The translations under genes were made by a program, and so were the position numbers. The notes below the pieces were generated by a model that had not been told where the DNA came from, made no database searches, and saw nothing but the letters and a program-made list of their open reading frames with translations. From Hyphomicrobiaceae bacterium UBA4460 (lineage in GTDB: Bacteria > Pseudomonadota > Alphaproteobacteria > Rhizobiales > Methyloligellaceae): a DNA stretch of 7,007 nt. Positions 1 through 6,201 of this stretch are shown in pieces. Numbering within the stretch: position 1 is the stretch's first letter; each line of letters begins with the position of its first letter. The DNA lies in assembly GCA_002390155.1 (NCBI GenBank), contig DGOS01000035.1:1-7007 (forward strand), given 5' to 3'.

Positions 1-987
1 GAAATTCAGCGGCATGAAGAGCTGAATGAGAATGGCGTTGATCATGACGAAGTCGCCTACGGTCAACGCCCCTTGCATGACGTCGCGCGCCGCGAGAAGC
101 ATGCATGCCACCATGCCAATGGTGAAGATGACGGCTTGGCCCGAGTTCAACACACCGAGCGTCGTGTAGGTGCGCACGGCGGCGTTCTCGTAGCGCGCCA
201 TGGACGCATCGAAGCGGCGCGCCTCCAGCTCCTCGTTACCGAAATATTTGACGGTCTCGAAGTTGAGCAGGCTGTCCACGGCCTTGGAGTGCGCCTCGGT
301 GTCGCTTTCGTTCATGTCGCGGCGAATGGCGATACGCTTCTCCGTAGCGAGAAAGGTGAACCACACATAGACCGCAACGGTGGCGAACATGACCGCGACA
401 TAGAGCCAGCCGAAATACCAGGCCACAAGACCGGCGATCATGACCAGCTCGACGGCAGTCGGGATCGAGTTCAGCACGGCAATGCGCATCACTGTCTCGA
501 CGCCCGTCACCCCGCGTTCGATGACACGGTTTAGCCCGCCGGTGCGCCGCTCAAGGTGAAAGCGCAAAGACAGGGCGTGCAGGTGACGGAAGGTCCGGTT
601 GGCGAGCCGGCGCACTGCGTTCTGCGAGACCACCGTGAAGATCATGTCGCGGGCCTGCGCGAACAGCACCATGAGGATGCGGCCCACGCCATAGGCGATA
701 ATCAGCATGGCCGGAACGATGGCGAGCCCAAGGACGCTCGCGCCTTCCGTCGCGCCAGTCGACGACTCCCCGGTGAGATAATCGACCGCGTTCTTGTAGG
801 CGATCGGCACCGCCAAGGTGACGACCTTGGCGAGGACCAGCGCCACGAAAGCAAGGATCACGCGCAGGTGCAGGTCCCGCCGGCCCTTGGGCCAGACATA
901 CGGGAGCAGCTCGCGCAGCACGGCAAGCTGACCGGCGCGGGCGGAAAGCACGACATCGCTTGTCGATTGCGGCAGGCGGTCTTGCAT
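1..987 (-). CDS. Atm1-type ABC exporter, membrane domain (3' part outside window)
   Basis: This is the N-terminal 329 residues of an ABC half-transporter of the Atm1/ABCB7 family, which exports glutathione-linked sulfur or iron-sulfur precursors, or glutathione conjugates, across the inner membrane. A cytoplasmic N-terminal stretch of about 40 residues precedes the helices. TM1 is near 42-64, TM2 near 86-109, a TM3/TM4 pair near 172-213, TM5 near 279-299 and TM6 starts near 310. The family signature is clear: FHLERRTGGLNRVIERG (143-159) and the segment around 239-252 with LLNFETVKYFGNE. The visible part ends at PLNF, which in Atm1 proteins is followed by the linker to the nucleotide-binding domain, so Walker A, the signature motif and Walker B lie beyond the left edge. 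The ATG at 987 is the first start after in-frame TGA and TAG codons at 1000-1005; its ribosome binding site is weak (AGAAAAGA). Family assignment is firm; the substrate is inferred. Confidence 0.93.
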   Translation of the reverse strand, partial: MQDRLPQSTSDVVLSARAGQLAVLRELLPYVWPKGRRDLHLRVILAFVALVLAKVVTLAVPIAYKNAVDYLTGESSTGATEGASVLGLAIVPAMLIIAYGVGRILMVLFAQARDMIFTVVSQNAVRRLANRTFRHLHALSLRFHLERRTGGLNRVIERGVTGVETVMRIAVLNSIPTAVELVMIAGLVAWYFGWLYVAVMFATVAVYVWFTFLATEKRIAIRRDMNESDTEAHSKAVDSLLNFETVKYFGNEELEARRFDASMARYENAAVRTYTTLGVLNSGQAVIFTIGMVACMLLAARDVMQGALTVGDFVMINAILIQLFMPLNF

Positions 988-1062
988 GAAAGGTCTTTTC
1001 TATCAGCGCGCTAGACGCGCAGCAAAAAGGGCAGCGTTAACCTCGCCGCCCCTCCACGCGCT

Positions 1063-1092
1063 AAGATATCGCCCCGAGACGCCCGCGCCAAG
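1063..1092 (-). promoter_or_regulatory. weak candidate promoter for the Atm1-type gene
   Basis: On the minus strand CTTGGC (1092-1087) and TATCTT (1068-1063) are separated by 18 bases, about 75 bases upstream of the exporter start. Both boxes are only partial matches to the sigma-70 consensus. The gene could also be read through from the Ig-like gene, which ends 132 bp upstream. The rest of the 988-1119 gap shows only a 5-bp GCGCG/CGCGC inverted repeat at 1006-1020. Confidence 0.2.
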
Positions 1093-1119
1093 CCGGTTCG
1101 TCGAGGCGCGCTCCCCGGA

Positions 1120-1590
1120 CTATTGCCTGCCGACAGGCGGCGCGGTCAGCTCTTGGGGCGTTGGCGGCCTCAGCGTCATGCTAAACATCGCCCGCCCGGC
1201 CAGCTGGTTGGTCTTCTTGTCGAACTGCTCGACACGAACGCCATGCACGCCATCATCGAGCGGAACCTTGTCCTCGACACTCCACGCGCCGTCGCCGTCG
1301 CCCGCCACCACGTCGGCGAAGGGCTTGTCATCCACGTAGATAAAAACCTTGCTGCCGGCGATTGCGGTGCCGGAAAGCTTCAAAGTGCCCGGCCCCTCTT
1401 CGGCCTTCGCATAGTCGACGATCTTCACCCGTATCGGCGATTTCGGCGAAGGCGACGACGCTTCGCCGACGACGTCCGCCTTGGGCTCTTCAGCGACGCC
1501 GGCATGCGGCAAGCCAAGAGCTAGGCCAAAGGTCAGGGCAAAGGTTAGGCAGGCCCCAAGCGTCCACGCGATGAACTTGCTACCAATCAT
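1120..1590 (-). CDS. small secreted protein with one Ig-like domain
   Basis: A protein of 156 residues with no function I can name. Residues 1-33 form a signal peptide: a basic N-end with K5, a long hydrophobic core, and a likely cleavage after AGVA (30-33) before EEPK. A Pro/Ser-rich linker (about 36-52) follows. Residues about 53-140 look like one bacterial Ig-like beta-sandwich, with the pattern GxLxLSGTAxAGSxVxIYVDDKPF, then GxWSV, then DGVHxVRVEQxD. The same pattern occurs in rhizobial envelope proteins that also carry a LysM domain, but no LysM is present here. The protein probably acts in the periplasm or at the cell envelope. The open frame extends upstream to 1755, into the LOG gene, but GAGGA at 1605-1601 lies 10 bases before the ATG at 1590, which therefore is preferred; the ATG at 1599 (159 residues) is the alternative. 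Confidence 0.78.
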   Translation of the reverse strand: MIGSKFIAWTLGACLTFALTFGLALGLPHAGVAEEPKADVVGEASSPSPKSPIRVKIVDYAKAEEGPGTLKLSGTAIAGSKVFIYVDDKPFADVVAGDGDGAWSVEDKVPLDDGVHGVRVEQFDKKTNQLAGRAMFSMTLRPPTPQELTAPPVGRQ

Positions 1591-1621
1591 CTCGGTCATT
1601 TCCTCAAGCTTGCTTCTCCAG

Positions 1622-1640
1622 TGCCAGCAAAGCGCTGGCA
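1622..1640. repeat. 7-bp inverted repeat between divergent genes
   Basis: TGCCAGC (1622-1628) and GCTGGCA (1634-1640) are perfect inverted copies around the 5-base spacer AAAGC. The repeat lies between the divergent Ig-like and LOG genes, 32 bp from the preferred start of the former and 82 bp from that of the latter. It could be an operator for one or both genes, or a hairpin in the short leader of the Ig-like transcript. No T-run follows on either strand, so it is unlikely to be a terminator. Confidence 0.45.
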
Positions 1641-1650
1641 TTGGCCGGAC

Positions 1651-1678
1651 CCTATCGGATCGCTCCCTATCCTGCCAA
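1651..1678 (-). promoter_or_regulatory. weak candidate promoter for the Ig-like gene
   Basis: On the minus strand TTGGCA (1678-1673) and GATAGG (1656-1651) are 16 bases apart. The -35 box is good and the -10 box poor (three of six consensus bases). A start near 1644 would place the 7-bp inverted repeat at 1622-1640 just inside the transcript. I found no convincing promoter on the plus strand for the LOG gene. Confidence 0.22.
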
Positions 1679-1721
1679 CAGGTTCGGTCGATCACAGTTG
1701 CTTGACGACTGCGGAAGGCCA

Positions 1722-2351
1722 ATGGCAGATGAAGCCATGAACAATGCCAAGCCAACGCTCCGAACGGTTTGCGTGTACTGCGGGTCGGGCGCGGGGCAAA
1801 ACCCCGCTTTCGCCGAGGCCGCGCACGCGCTTGGCAAAAGTCTCGCCGCGGCGGACGTGGGCCTCGTCTATGGCGGCGGCGATCTCGGCCTGATGGGAAT
1901 CGTGGCCCGCTCAGTTCTCGACCATGGCGGTCACGTCACCGGCATCATGCCCCACTTCCTGCGTGACCGCGAACACCTGCTGACCGACGTGCATGAGCTG
2001 GTCGTCGTGGACGATATGCACCAGCGCAAACATCTCATGTTCGATAAGTCGGACGCCTTCGTCGCGCTCCCGGGCGGCCTTGGCACACTGGAAGAGTTCG
2101 TCGAGCAGCTCACCTGGACTCAGCTCGGCCGGCACCAAAAGCCCATCGTGCTCGTGAATGTCCACGGCTTCTGGGATCCGCTGCTCGAATTGTTCGACAA
2201 GATGCTGGGGCACGATTTCATCCGCACCGGCTTCGAGCTCAAAATGACCGTGGCCGATAGCGCCGAAGACGTTCTGCCCGTCATTCGGCGCGCGCTGGAG
2301 GACTCGCTAGCCGCGCCCCGCGCAGACAAAGAAACCATCGCGAAGTTCTGA
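1722..2351 (+). CDS. LOG-family nucleotide 5'-monophosphate phosphoribohydrolase
   Basis: A 209-residue member of the LOG (lonely guy)/TIGR00730 family. These are cytoplasmic enzymes with a Rossmann-like fold that cleave the ribosyl-base bond of nucleoside 5'-monophosphates; in plants and some bacteria they release active cytokinin bases from cytokinin ribotides. Visible motifs in order are VCVYCGSGAG near the N-end (16-25), YGGGDLGLMG (50-59), MHQRKHLM (99-106, with the conserved Arg-Lys pair R102/K103) and the hallmark PGGLGTLEE (117-125), whose last Glu is the conserved active-site acid. Length is normal for the family. The ATG at 1722 was chosen because GGAAGG (1713-1718) precedes it and the conserved fold begins soon after; the frame is open back to 1641, and an ATG at 1737 is also possible. 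It stands alone on its strand. Many bacterial members are still called lysine decarboxylase, an old misnomer. Whether this one works on cytokinin or general purine nucleotides cannot be told. Confidence 0.92.
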   Translation: MADEAMNNAKPTLRTVCVYCGSGAGQNPAFAEAAHALGKSLAAADVGLVYGGGDLGLMGIVARSVLDHGGHVTGIMPHFLRDREHLLTDVHELVVVDDMHQRKHLMFDKSDAFVALPGGLGTLEEFVEQLTWTQLGRHQKPIVLVNVHGFWDPLLELFDKMLGHDFIRTGFELKMTVADSAEDVLPVIRRALEDSLAAPRADKETIAKF

Positions 2352-2357
2352 CTTAAG

Positions 2358-2375
2358 GCCGGCTATGGCGCCGGC
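2358..2375. terminator. inverted repeat at a convergent gene junction, possible weak terminator
   Basis: GCCGGC (2358-2363) and a second GCCGGC (2370-2375) can pair around a 6-base loop. They sit in the 11-bp gap between the LOG and cimA stop codons and in the last codons of cimA. On the minus strand the stem is followed after two bases by TTAAGT, a poor U-tract; on the plus strand there is none. The position suits transcription ending for both genes, but the sequence is not a typical intrinsic terminator. Confidence 0.28.
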
Positions 2376-3961
2376 GCGCCGTCACGGATCAGCTTGTAGC
2401 TGATGGAATCGAGCAGCGCCTCGAAGGACGCATCCACGATATTGGGCGAAACGCCCACGGTGAACCAGCGCCGCCCTTCCCCGTCGCGGCTTTCGATGAG
2501 GACGCGCGTCACAGCGTCAGTTCCGCCCGTAAGAATACGGACCTTGTAGTCGATAAGCTCCAGATCATCGATATAGCGCTGATAGGGACCCAAATCCTTC
2601 CGCAGTGCATTGTCGAGCGCATTCACCGGGCCGTTGCCCTCGCCCACCGACATCACTGTCTCGCCGTCGACACGCGCCTTCACCGTCGCTTCGGAGATCG
2701 TGACCAACTCGCCCAAGGCGTTGTGGCGGCGCTCCACCATGACGCGGAAGGCGTCCACGTCGAAGAATTGCGGGACGTTGCCGAGCATGCGCCGGGCGAG
2801 AAGCTCGAACGAAGCCTCGGCCGACTCGTAGGCGTAGCCCACTGCCTCCCGCGCCTTCACCTCTTCGAGGAGGCGCCCAATGCGGGGGTCGTCCTTCTTC
2901 ACGTCGATGCCAATACGATCGAGCTGCGCGAGGATGTTGGAACGGCCGCCTTGGTCCGAAACCAGGAGCTTGCGTACATTGCCAACGGTATCCGGCGTCA
3001 CATGCTCGTAGGTGCGCGGATCCTTCTGCACGGCAGAAACATGGATGCCGCCCTTATGTGCGAAAGCCGCCGCGCCAACATAGGGCGAATGCCGGTCAGG
3101 CGCGCGATTCAGCATCTCATCGAGAACACGCGAGGCATGGGTGAGCGTTCTTAGACTTTCGGGCGTGACCTTCGTCTCGTATCGCTCGGCGTAGCCGGAC
3201 TTGAGCAGAAGTGTCGGGATGATCGACGTCAGGTTGGCGTTGCCGCACCGCTCACCAAGACCGTTCAGCGTGCCTTGGATCTGCCGCGCGCCGGCCCGCA
3301 CCGCGGCAAGCGAGTTCGCAACGCCGTTGTCTGTGTCGTTGTGCACGTGAATGCCGACATGATCGCCGGGGATTTGCTGCACAACTTCAGTGACAATCTC
3401 CTCGACCTCTTCCGGTAAGGTGCCGCCATTGGTGTCGCACAGCACGACCCAGCGTGCGCCGGCCTCGTATGCGGTCCGCGCGCAGCTAAGCGCATAGTCC
3501 GGATTGGCCTTGTAACCGTCGAAAAAGTGCTCGCAGTCGAACAACGCCTCGCGCCCACTGTCGACGACCGCGGCCACAGACTCCTTGATTGCCGCCAAAT
3601 TTTCCTCAAGCGTGATGCCAAGTGCGACGTCCACGTGAAAGTCCCAGGTCTTGCCCACGAGGCAGATCGCATCAGCGTGCGCCCCAAGCAGCGCCTGAAA
3701 GCCCGGATCGTTGGCAAGCGACCGGCCGGGCCGCTTGGTCATGCCGAACGCGGTGACCTTGGTGCCAAGCCCGCGCGTCTCCGAGAACAGCTTCGTGTCG
3801 GTCGGGTTCGCGCCGGGATAGCCGGCCTCGACATAGTCGATGCCAAGCCCGTCGAGCTGCTCGGCAATCAGCAGCTTATCCTCAAGCGAGAAGTCGACAC
3901 CGTGGGTCTGGGCGCCGTCCCTTAAGGTCGTATCGTAAAGAGAAAGAGTTTCGCGGGCCAT
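2363..3961 (-). CDS. cimA: (R)-citramalate synthase
   Basis: A 532-residue enzyme of the 2-isopropylmalate/homocitrate synthase superfamily, best matched to the TIGR00977 type of citramalate synthase. It condenses pyruvate and acetyl-CoA to (R)-citramalate, the first step of the threonine-independent route to 2-oxobutyrate and isoleucine. The TIM-barrel catalytic domain fills residues 1 to about 290, with YDTTLRDGAQ (9-18, metal and catalytic residues), CDTNGGTLP (175-183), the metal-binding HVHND (205-209) and LNGLGERCGNANL (232-244). AFAHKGGIHVSA follows in the linker region, and residues from about 390 to the end correspond to the LeuA-type dimerised allosteric domain, where end-product control (isoleucine in other citramalate synthases) would act. 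Length is normal. It is the last gene of the cysS operon, three bases after the small membrane protein. Only a weak GTGAG precedes the ATG, so translation probably depends on coupling. A homocitrate or isopropylmalate synthase role is less likely given the length and motif context. Confidence 0.9.
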   Translation of the reverse strand: MARETLSLYDTTLRDGAQTHGVDFSLEDKLLIAEQLDGLGIDYVEAGYPGANPTDTKLFSETRGLGTKVTAFGMTKRPGRSLANDPGFQALLGAHADAICLVGKTWDFHVDVALGITLEENLAAIKESVAAVVDSGREALFDCEHFFDGYKANPDYALSCARTAYEAGARWVVLCDTNGGTLPEEVEEIVTEVVQQIPGDHVGIHVHNDTDNGVANSLAAVRAGARQIQGTLNGLGERCGNANLTSIIPTLLLKSGYAERYETKVTPESLRTLTHASRVLDEMLNRAPDRHSPYVGAAAFAHKGGIHVSAVQKDPRTYEHVTPDTVGNVRKLLVSDQGGRSNILAQLDRIGIDVKKDDPRIGRLLEEVKAREAVGYAYESAEASFELLARRMLGNVPQFFDVDAFRVMVERRHNALGELVTISEATVKARVDGETVMSVGEGNGPVNALDNALRKDLGPYQRYIDDLELIDYKVRILTGGTDAVTRVLIESRDGEGRRWFTVGVSPNIVDASFEALLDSISYKLIRDGAPAP

Positions 3962-3964
3962 TGC

Positions 3965-4087
3965 TCACACTACGCCAAAGAGAAAGTGCAAGGCGAGCAC
4001 CACGGCCAGCACAAGCACGAGAAGTTTGATCGCGAAATAAACCTGTCGCGATCCCTTGAAGGGCGCATCACCAAAAAACGATTTCAT
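3965..4087 (-). CDS. 40-residue single-pass membrane protein between GNAT and cimA
   Basis: I do not recognise the family. The frame begins [18 protein letters not shown] and ends in LHFLFGVV, 40 residues in all. Residues 1-17 are polar and basic (K2, K11, R14); residues about 18-40 form one hydrophobic helix broken only by K21 and H33. The positive-inside rule suggests that the N-end faces the cytoplasm. Evidence that it is translated: AGGAG (4100-4096) lies eight bases before the ATG, the ATG overlaps the GNAT stop codon as ATGA, and its TGA is three bases before the cimA ATG, so the frame fills exactly what would otherwise be a 122-base hole in a packed operon. There is no conserved motif that names a function. 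It might modulate a neighbouring enzyme or a transporter, or serve mainly to couple translation of cimA to the genes upstream; these are guesses. Confidence 0.75.
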   Translation of the reverse strand: MKSFFGDAPFKGSRQVYFAIKLLVLVLAVVLALHFLFGVV

Positions 4088-4590
4088 TGTGCGGTCTCCT
4101 GGGCGCCAAGCGTCTTTTTCATCGTCGTGTTCGACAGCCATTCGTCACCGCGCTGGACGCTATTGCGCTGCTGGGCAGCATAGCCCCGCTTGGCGAAGAA
4201 GCCGTAGGCCGTCTCGCTCGCATCGACACTCAAGGCTTCAGCGCCGCGCGCCGCAGCCAGCTTTTCCAATGCATCGGCCAGCATGGCACCGGCACCGCGC
4301 TCGACGGCCGCCGGGTGCACATAGAAGAAGTCGATCTTGTCTTTGTCCTCCAGCGAGGCGAAACCCACCGGCGCACCGCCCATGGTCGCAACGATCGTCA
4401 CCTCGTCGGCCAGCCGCTTGGCGAACAGCGCCTCATTGTCGGCCGCAGCCGCCCAGGCCTCTTGCTGCTCTTCGGTGTAGTCGTCACCCGTCAGCTCCAG
4501 AATGCTCGCGCGGAAAATCTCGGCAAGCAGCGGCGCCTCGTCCGGCAACATGGGCCGGAGCGCAAGCTCAGGGTTGGCGGCAGCACTCAT
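4084..4590 (-). CDS. GNAT-family N-acetyltransferase
   Basis: A 168-residue protein of the Gcn5-related N-acetyltransferase superfamily, which transfers an acetyl group from acetyl-CoA to an amine. The beta strand before the cofactor site reads KIDFFYVHP (85-93), followed by the pyrophosphate-binding loop [10 protein letters not shown] (95-104) and helix [12 protein letters not shown]. In that loop Val stands where Gln or Arg is usual (V-E-R-G-A-G), a variant that need not abolish activity. YGFFAKRGY (129-137) is the typical C-terminal GNAT element, and [14 protein letters not shown] (148-161) resembles the C-end of YafP-like acetyltransferases. The substrate is unknown. The ATG at 4590 was chosen because GGAGGT lies six bases upstream and because it overlaps the cysS stop as ATGA; a GTG at 4605 in the same frame is less likely. 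Its own stop overlaps the start of the next small gene. Confidence 0.85.
   Translation of the reverse strand: MSAAANPELALRPMLPDEAPLLAEIFRASILELTGDDYTEEQQEAWAAAADNEALFAKRLADEVTIVATMGGAPVGFASLEDKDKIDFFYVHPAAVERGAGAMLADALEKLAAARGAEALSVDASETAYGFFAKRGYAAQQRNSVQRGDEWLSNTTMKKTLGAQETAQ
4096..4100 (-). promoter_or_regulatory. ribosome binding site of the 40-residue protein
   Basis: AGGAG on the minus strand, eight bases before the ATG at 4087, inside the last codons of the GNAT gene. It is the main evidence that the very short frame is real. Confidence 0.75.
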
Positions 4591-5996
4591 CGCGCCACCT
4601 CCCACGTCGTCCTAAGCTCGCCCGTCTCGGGGTCTTTGGCATCTTTCAGAACGATACCCATCGCTTGAAGCTCATCGCGAATGCGGTCGGCTTCCTTGAA
4701 ATCCTTCGCTTGCCGCGCGGCAAGTCGCGCGGCAATGAGCGCGTCGACCTCGCCCGTATCGGCGCCCGGCCCCGCACCGTCTTGCTTGACCCGCTCGATC
4801 TTGGCGCGCTCGCCGGAGAAACCGAGGAACTCAAGCGCTGCACGCAACTCCTCAAAATGGCCGGCGCGATGCAGCTTATGCAGCGCGGCGATGGCCTTCG
4901 GCGTGTTCAAGTCTTCGGCGAGCGCCTCGACGATTGTCGCAGGCACGTTTGGCGCGGGCGCAGCACCGTCCGTGTCGCCATACCAGTCCCACAATATCTT
5001 ATGGGCCTCGTCGAGACCGGCGAACGTCCAGTCGAGCGGCTGCCGGTAATGTGTCTTGAGCATCGCAAACCGGATTGCTTCTCCGGGCCATCTGCTTCCG
5101 CCAAACTCATTTGTCTCCAAGAGATCATGCACGGTGACGAAGTTGCCGAGGGACTTCGACATCTTCTCGCCTTCCACCTGGAGAAATCCGTTATGCATCC
5201 ATAGCCGCGCCATGGCCTCGGTCCCATGGGCGCAGCGCGACTGCGCAATCTCGTTCTCATGATGCGGAAACACGAGATCGATCCCACCGCCATGGATATC
5301 GAACACTTTGCCCAGATGCGCCGCGGACATGGCGGAACACTCGATATGCCAGCCCGGCCGCCCGGGCGTCTCGATCCCGCCCGGCGATGGCCAGGCCGGA
5401 TCGCCCGGCTTCGACGGTTTCCACAACACGAAGTCCATCGGATCCTTCTTGAACGGCGCCACTTCAACCCGCGCGCCGGCCAGCATCTCATCGAGCGAGC
5501 GCCCTGACAGTTTGCCGTAGTCGGACATCGAGGCCACGTGGAACAACACGTGATCCTCGGCTACGTAAGCGCTGCCGTTCGCAATGAGGCGGTCGATCAT
5601 CGCCCGCATCTCTTCGATATGCTCCGTGGCCCGCGGCTGCACGGTCGGGTCGAGAGACCCGAGCGCATGCATGTCCGCGTGAAACTGCGCCTCGGTCTTC
5701 TCCGTGACCTTGCGAATGCCCTCGTTCAGTGGCAGGTCGGGATATTCCTGCGCCGCCCGCGCATTGATCTTGTCGTCCACGTCCGTGATGTTGCGTACAT
5801 AGGTGACATGCTCGGGCCCGTAGAGGTGCCGCAGCAAGCGGAACAGGACATCGAAGACGATGACGGGCCGCGCGTTGCCGATATGGGCGTAATCATAGAC
5901 CGTGGGCCCGCACACATAGATGCGCACCTTGGCCCGATCGAGGGGCTCGAAAGGCTCCTTCTCGCGGGAGAGCGTATTGTAAAGCGTAAGCGACAC
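4587..5996 (-). CDS. cysS: cysteinyl-tRNA synthetase
   Basis: A 469-residue class I aminoacyl-tRNA synthetase that charges tRNA-Cys with cysteine in the cytoplasm. The Rossmann catalytic domain carries [18 protein letters not shown] (27-44) with the HIGH-type motif HIGN (38-41), and KMSKS at 278-282. The zinc site that selects cysteine is complete: C29, C220 (in WHIECS), H245 and E249 (in PHHENE), each matching the known ligands of the E. coli enzyme. The DALR and C-terminal anticodon-binding regions follow, ending with [20 protein letters not shown]. Length is normal. The start is set at GTG 5996 because AAGGGG (6009-6004) lies seven bases upstream; a TTG at 6002 in the same frame is only one base from that site. 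It is the first gene of the operon and overlaps the GNAT gene by four bases. A promoter is seen about 145 bases upstream, leaving a long leader. Confidence 0.96.
   Translation of the reverse strand: MSLTLYNTLSREKEPFEPLDRAKVRIYVCGPTVYDYAHIGNARPVIVFDVLFRLLRHLYGPEHVTYVRNITDVDDKINARAAQEYPDLPLNEGIRKVTEKTEAQFHADMHALGSLDPTVQPRATEHIEEMRAMIDRLIANGSAYVAEDHVLFHVASMSDYGKLSGRSLDEMLAGARVEVAPFKKDPMDFVLWKPSKPGDPAWPSPGGIETPGRPGWHIECSAMSAAHLGKVFDIHGGGIDLVFPHHENEIAQSRCAHGTEAMARLWMHNGFLQVEGEKMSKSLGNFVTVHDLLETNEFGGSRWPGEAIRFAMLKTHYRQPLDWTFAGLDEAHKILWDWYGDTDGAAPAPNVPATIVEALAEDLNTPKAIAALHKLHRAGHFEELRAALEFLGFSGERAKIERVKQDGAGPGADTGEVDALIAARLAARQAKDFKEADRIRDELQAMGIVLKDAKDPETGELRTTWEVAR
4597..4602 (-). promoter_or_regulatory. 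strong ribosome binding site of the GNAT gene
   Basis: GGAGGT on the minus strand, six bases before the ATG at 4590, within the last codons of cysS. It decides the GNAT start in favour of 4590 over the GTG at 4605, which would itself lie upstream of this site. Confidence 0.8.
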
Positions 5997-5999
5997 TGA

Positions 6000-6016
6000 C
6001 AAGCCCCTTCGGCTTG
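6000..6016 (-). promoter_or_regulatory. cysS ribosome binding site inside a small hairpin
   Basis: On the minus strand CAAGCC (6016-6011), a GAAGG loop and GGCTTG (6005-6000) form a 6-bp stem with a 5-base loop. The cysS ribosome binding site AAGGGG (6009-6004) lies mostly in this loop and partly in the 3' arm, and the GTG start follows three bases after the stem. The structure could tune cysS translation. Stems of this size also occur by chance in GC-rich DNA. Confidence 0.4.
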
Positions 6017-6085
6017 GGCCCGCCGGATGTTCGTTGAAGTGACTGTGATAGTTAAAAGAAGAACGACCCGAGCGAGCTTATTTTG

Positions 6086-6142
6086 CTAGCGCAGAATAAT
6101 GCAGCCGGAAATGATAAGGTTCGGTTGCGGGTGCGTCTTCAT
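6086..6142 (-). CDS. putative 18-codon leaderless leader peptide upstream of cysS
   Basis: The frame reads MKTHPQPNLIISGCIILR followed by TAG. Its ATG begins exactly seven bases after the predicted -10 box, so the transcript may start at the A of the ATG, as for leaderless transcripts known in alphaproteobacteria such as the trp leader of Sinorhizobium. Four of 18 residues are Ile, two are Leu and one is Cys, clustered just before the stop; the operon downstream holds cysS and the isoleucine-pathway gene cimA. I found no convincing terminator/antiterminator pair between 5997 and 6085, so classical attenuation is not shown. A frame of this length is easily produced by chance, and the call is speculative. 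Confidence 0.27.
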   Translation of the reverse strand: MKTHPQPNLIISGCIILR

Positions 6143-6148
6143 GGGCCG

Positions 6149-6177
6149 CTTATGGCGGGAAACCGCCAAATCGTCAA
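6149..6177 (-). promoter_or_regulatory. sigma-70-type promoter of the cysS operon
   Basis: On the minus strand TTGACG (6177-6172) and CATAAG (6154-6149) are separated by 17 bases. Five of six -35 bases and four of six -10 bases match consensus. Transcription would start near 6142, about 145 bases before cysS. An inverted repeat occupies the spacer and touches the -10 box. Confidence 0.55.
6153..6168. repeat. 6-bp inverted repeat with GAAA loop inside the cysS promoter
   Basis: TGGCGG (6153-6158) and CCGCCA (6163-6168) are perfect inverted copies around GAAA. The repeat falls between the -35 and -10 boxes of the cysS promoter and overlaps two bases of the -10 box, a place where a bound repressor or a spacer-acting activator would control transcription. 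No T-run follows it on either strand, which argues against a terminator. Confidence 0.5.
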
Positions 6178-6201
6178 GCAAACCATCTTATTGATGCCTC
6201 A

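Noticed and set aside
73..1014. Two open frames on the plus strand of about 150 codons each
   Set aside because: They are antisense to the Atm1-type gene, whose minus-strand frame is open throughout and carries clear family motifs. Their His/Arg/Asp-rich content matches shadow frames.
1006..1020. GCGCG/CGCGC inverted repeat upstream of the Atm1-type gene
   Set aside because: Only five base pairs of simple GC alternation, expected often by chance in this base composition, with no T-run.
1549..1590. Lipobox-like L-G-A-C at residues 11-14 of the Ig-like protein
   Set aside because: The hydrophobic stretch before the Cys is very short and a longer hydrophobic core with a normal cleavage site follows, so a soluble secreted protein is more likely than a lipoprotein.
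1702..1707. TTGACG as a -35 box for LOG
   Set aside because: It lies 15 bases before the chosen start codon, too close for a promoter that would produce a transcript covering that start.
1591..1755. Upstream extension of the Ig-like gene to an ATG at 1755
   Set aside because: The added residues precede a good signal peptide, run through the intergenic repeat and overlap the start of LOG; the ribosome binding site fits the ATG at 1590.
4056..5204. A 382-codon open frame on the plus strand
   Set aside because: It lies antisense to the GNAT gene and the 3' half of cysS, is rich in Arg, Pro and Ser with no domain pattern, and is a typical shadow of GC-rich coding DNA.
5997..6085. Intrinsic attenuator or T-box in the cysS leader
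   Set aside because: The TTCTTCTTTT stretch on the minus strand is not preceded by a stable stem, only a 5-bp distant pairing TCGTT/AACGA was found, and T-boxes are not expected in alphaproteobacteria.
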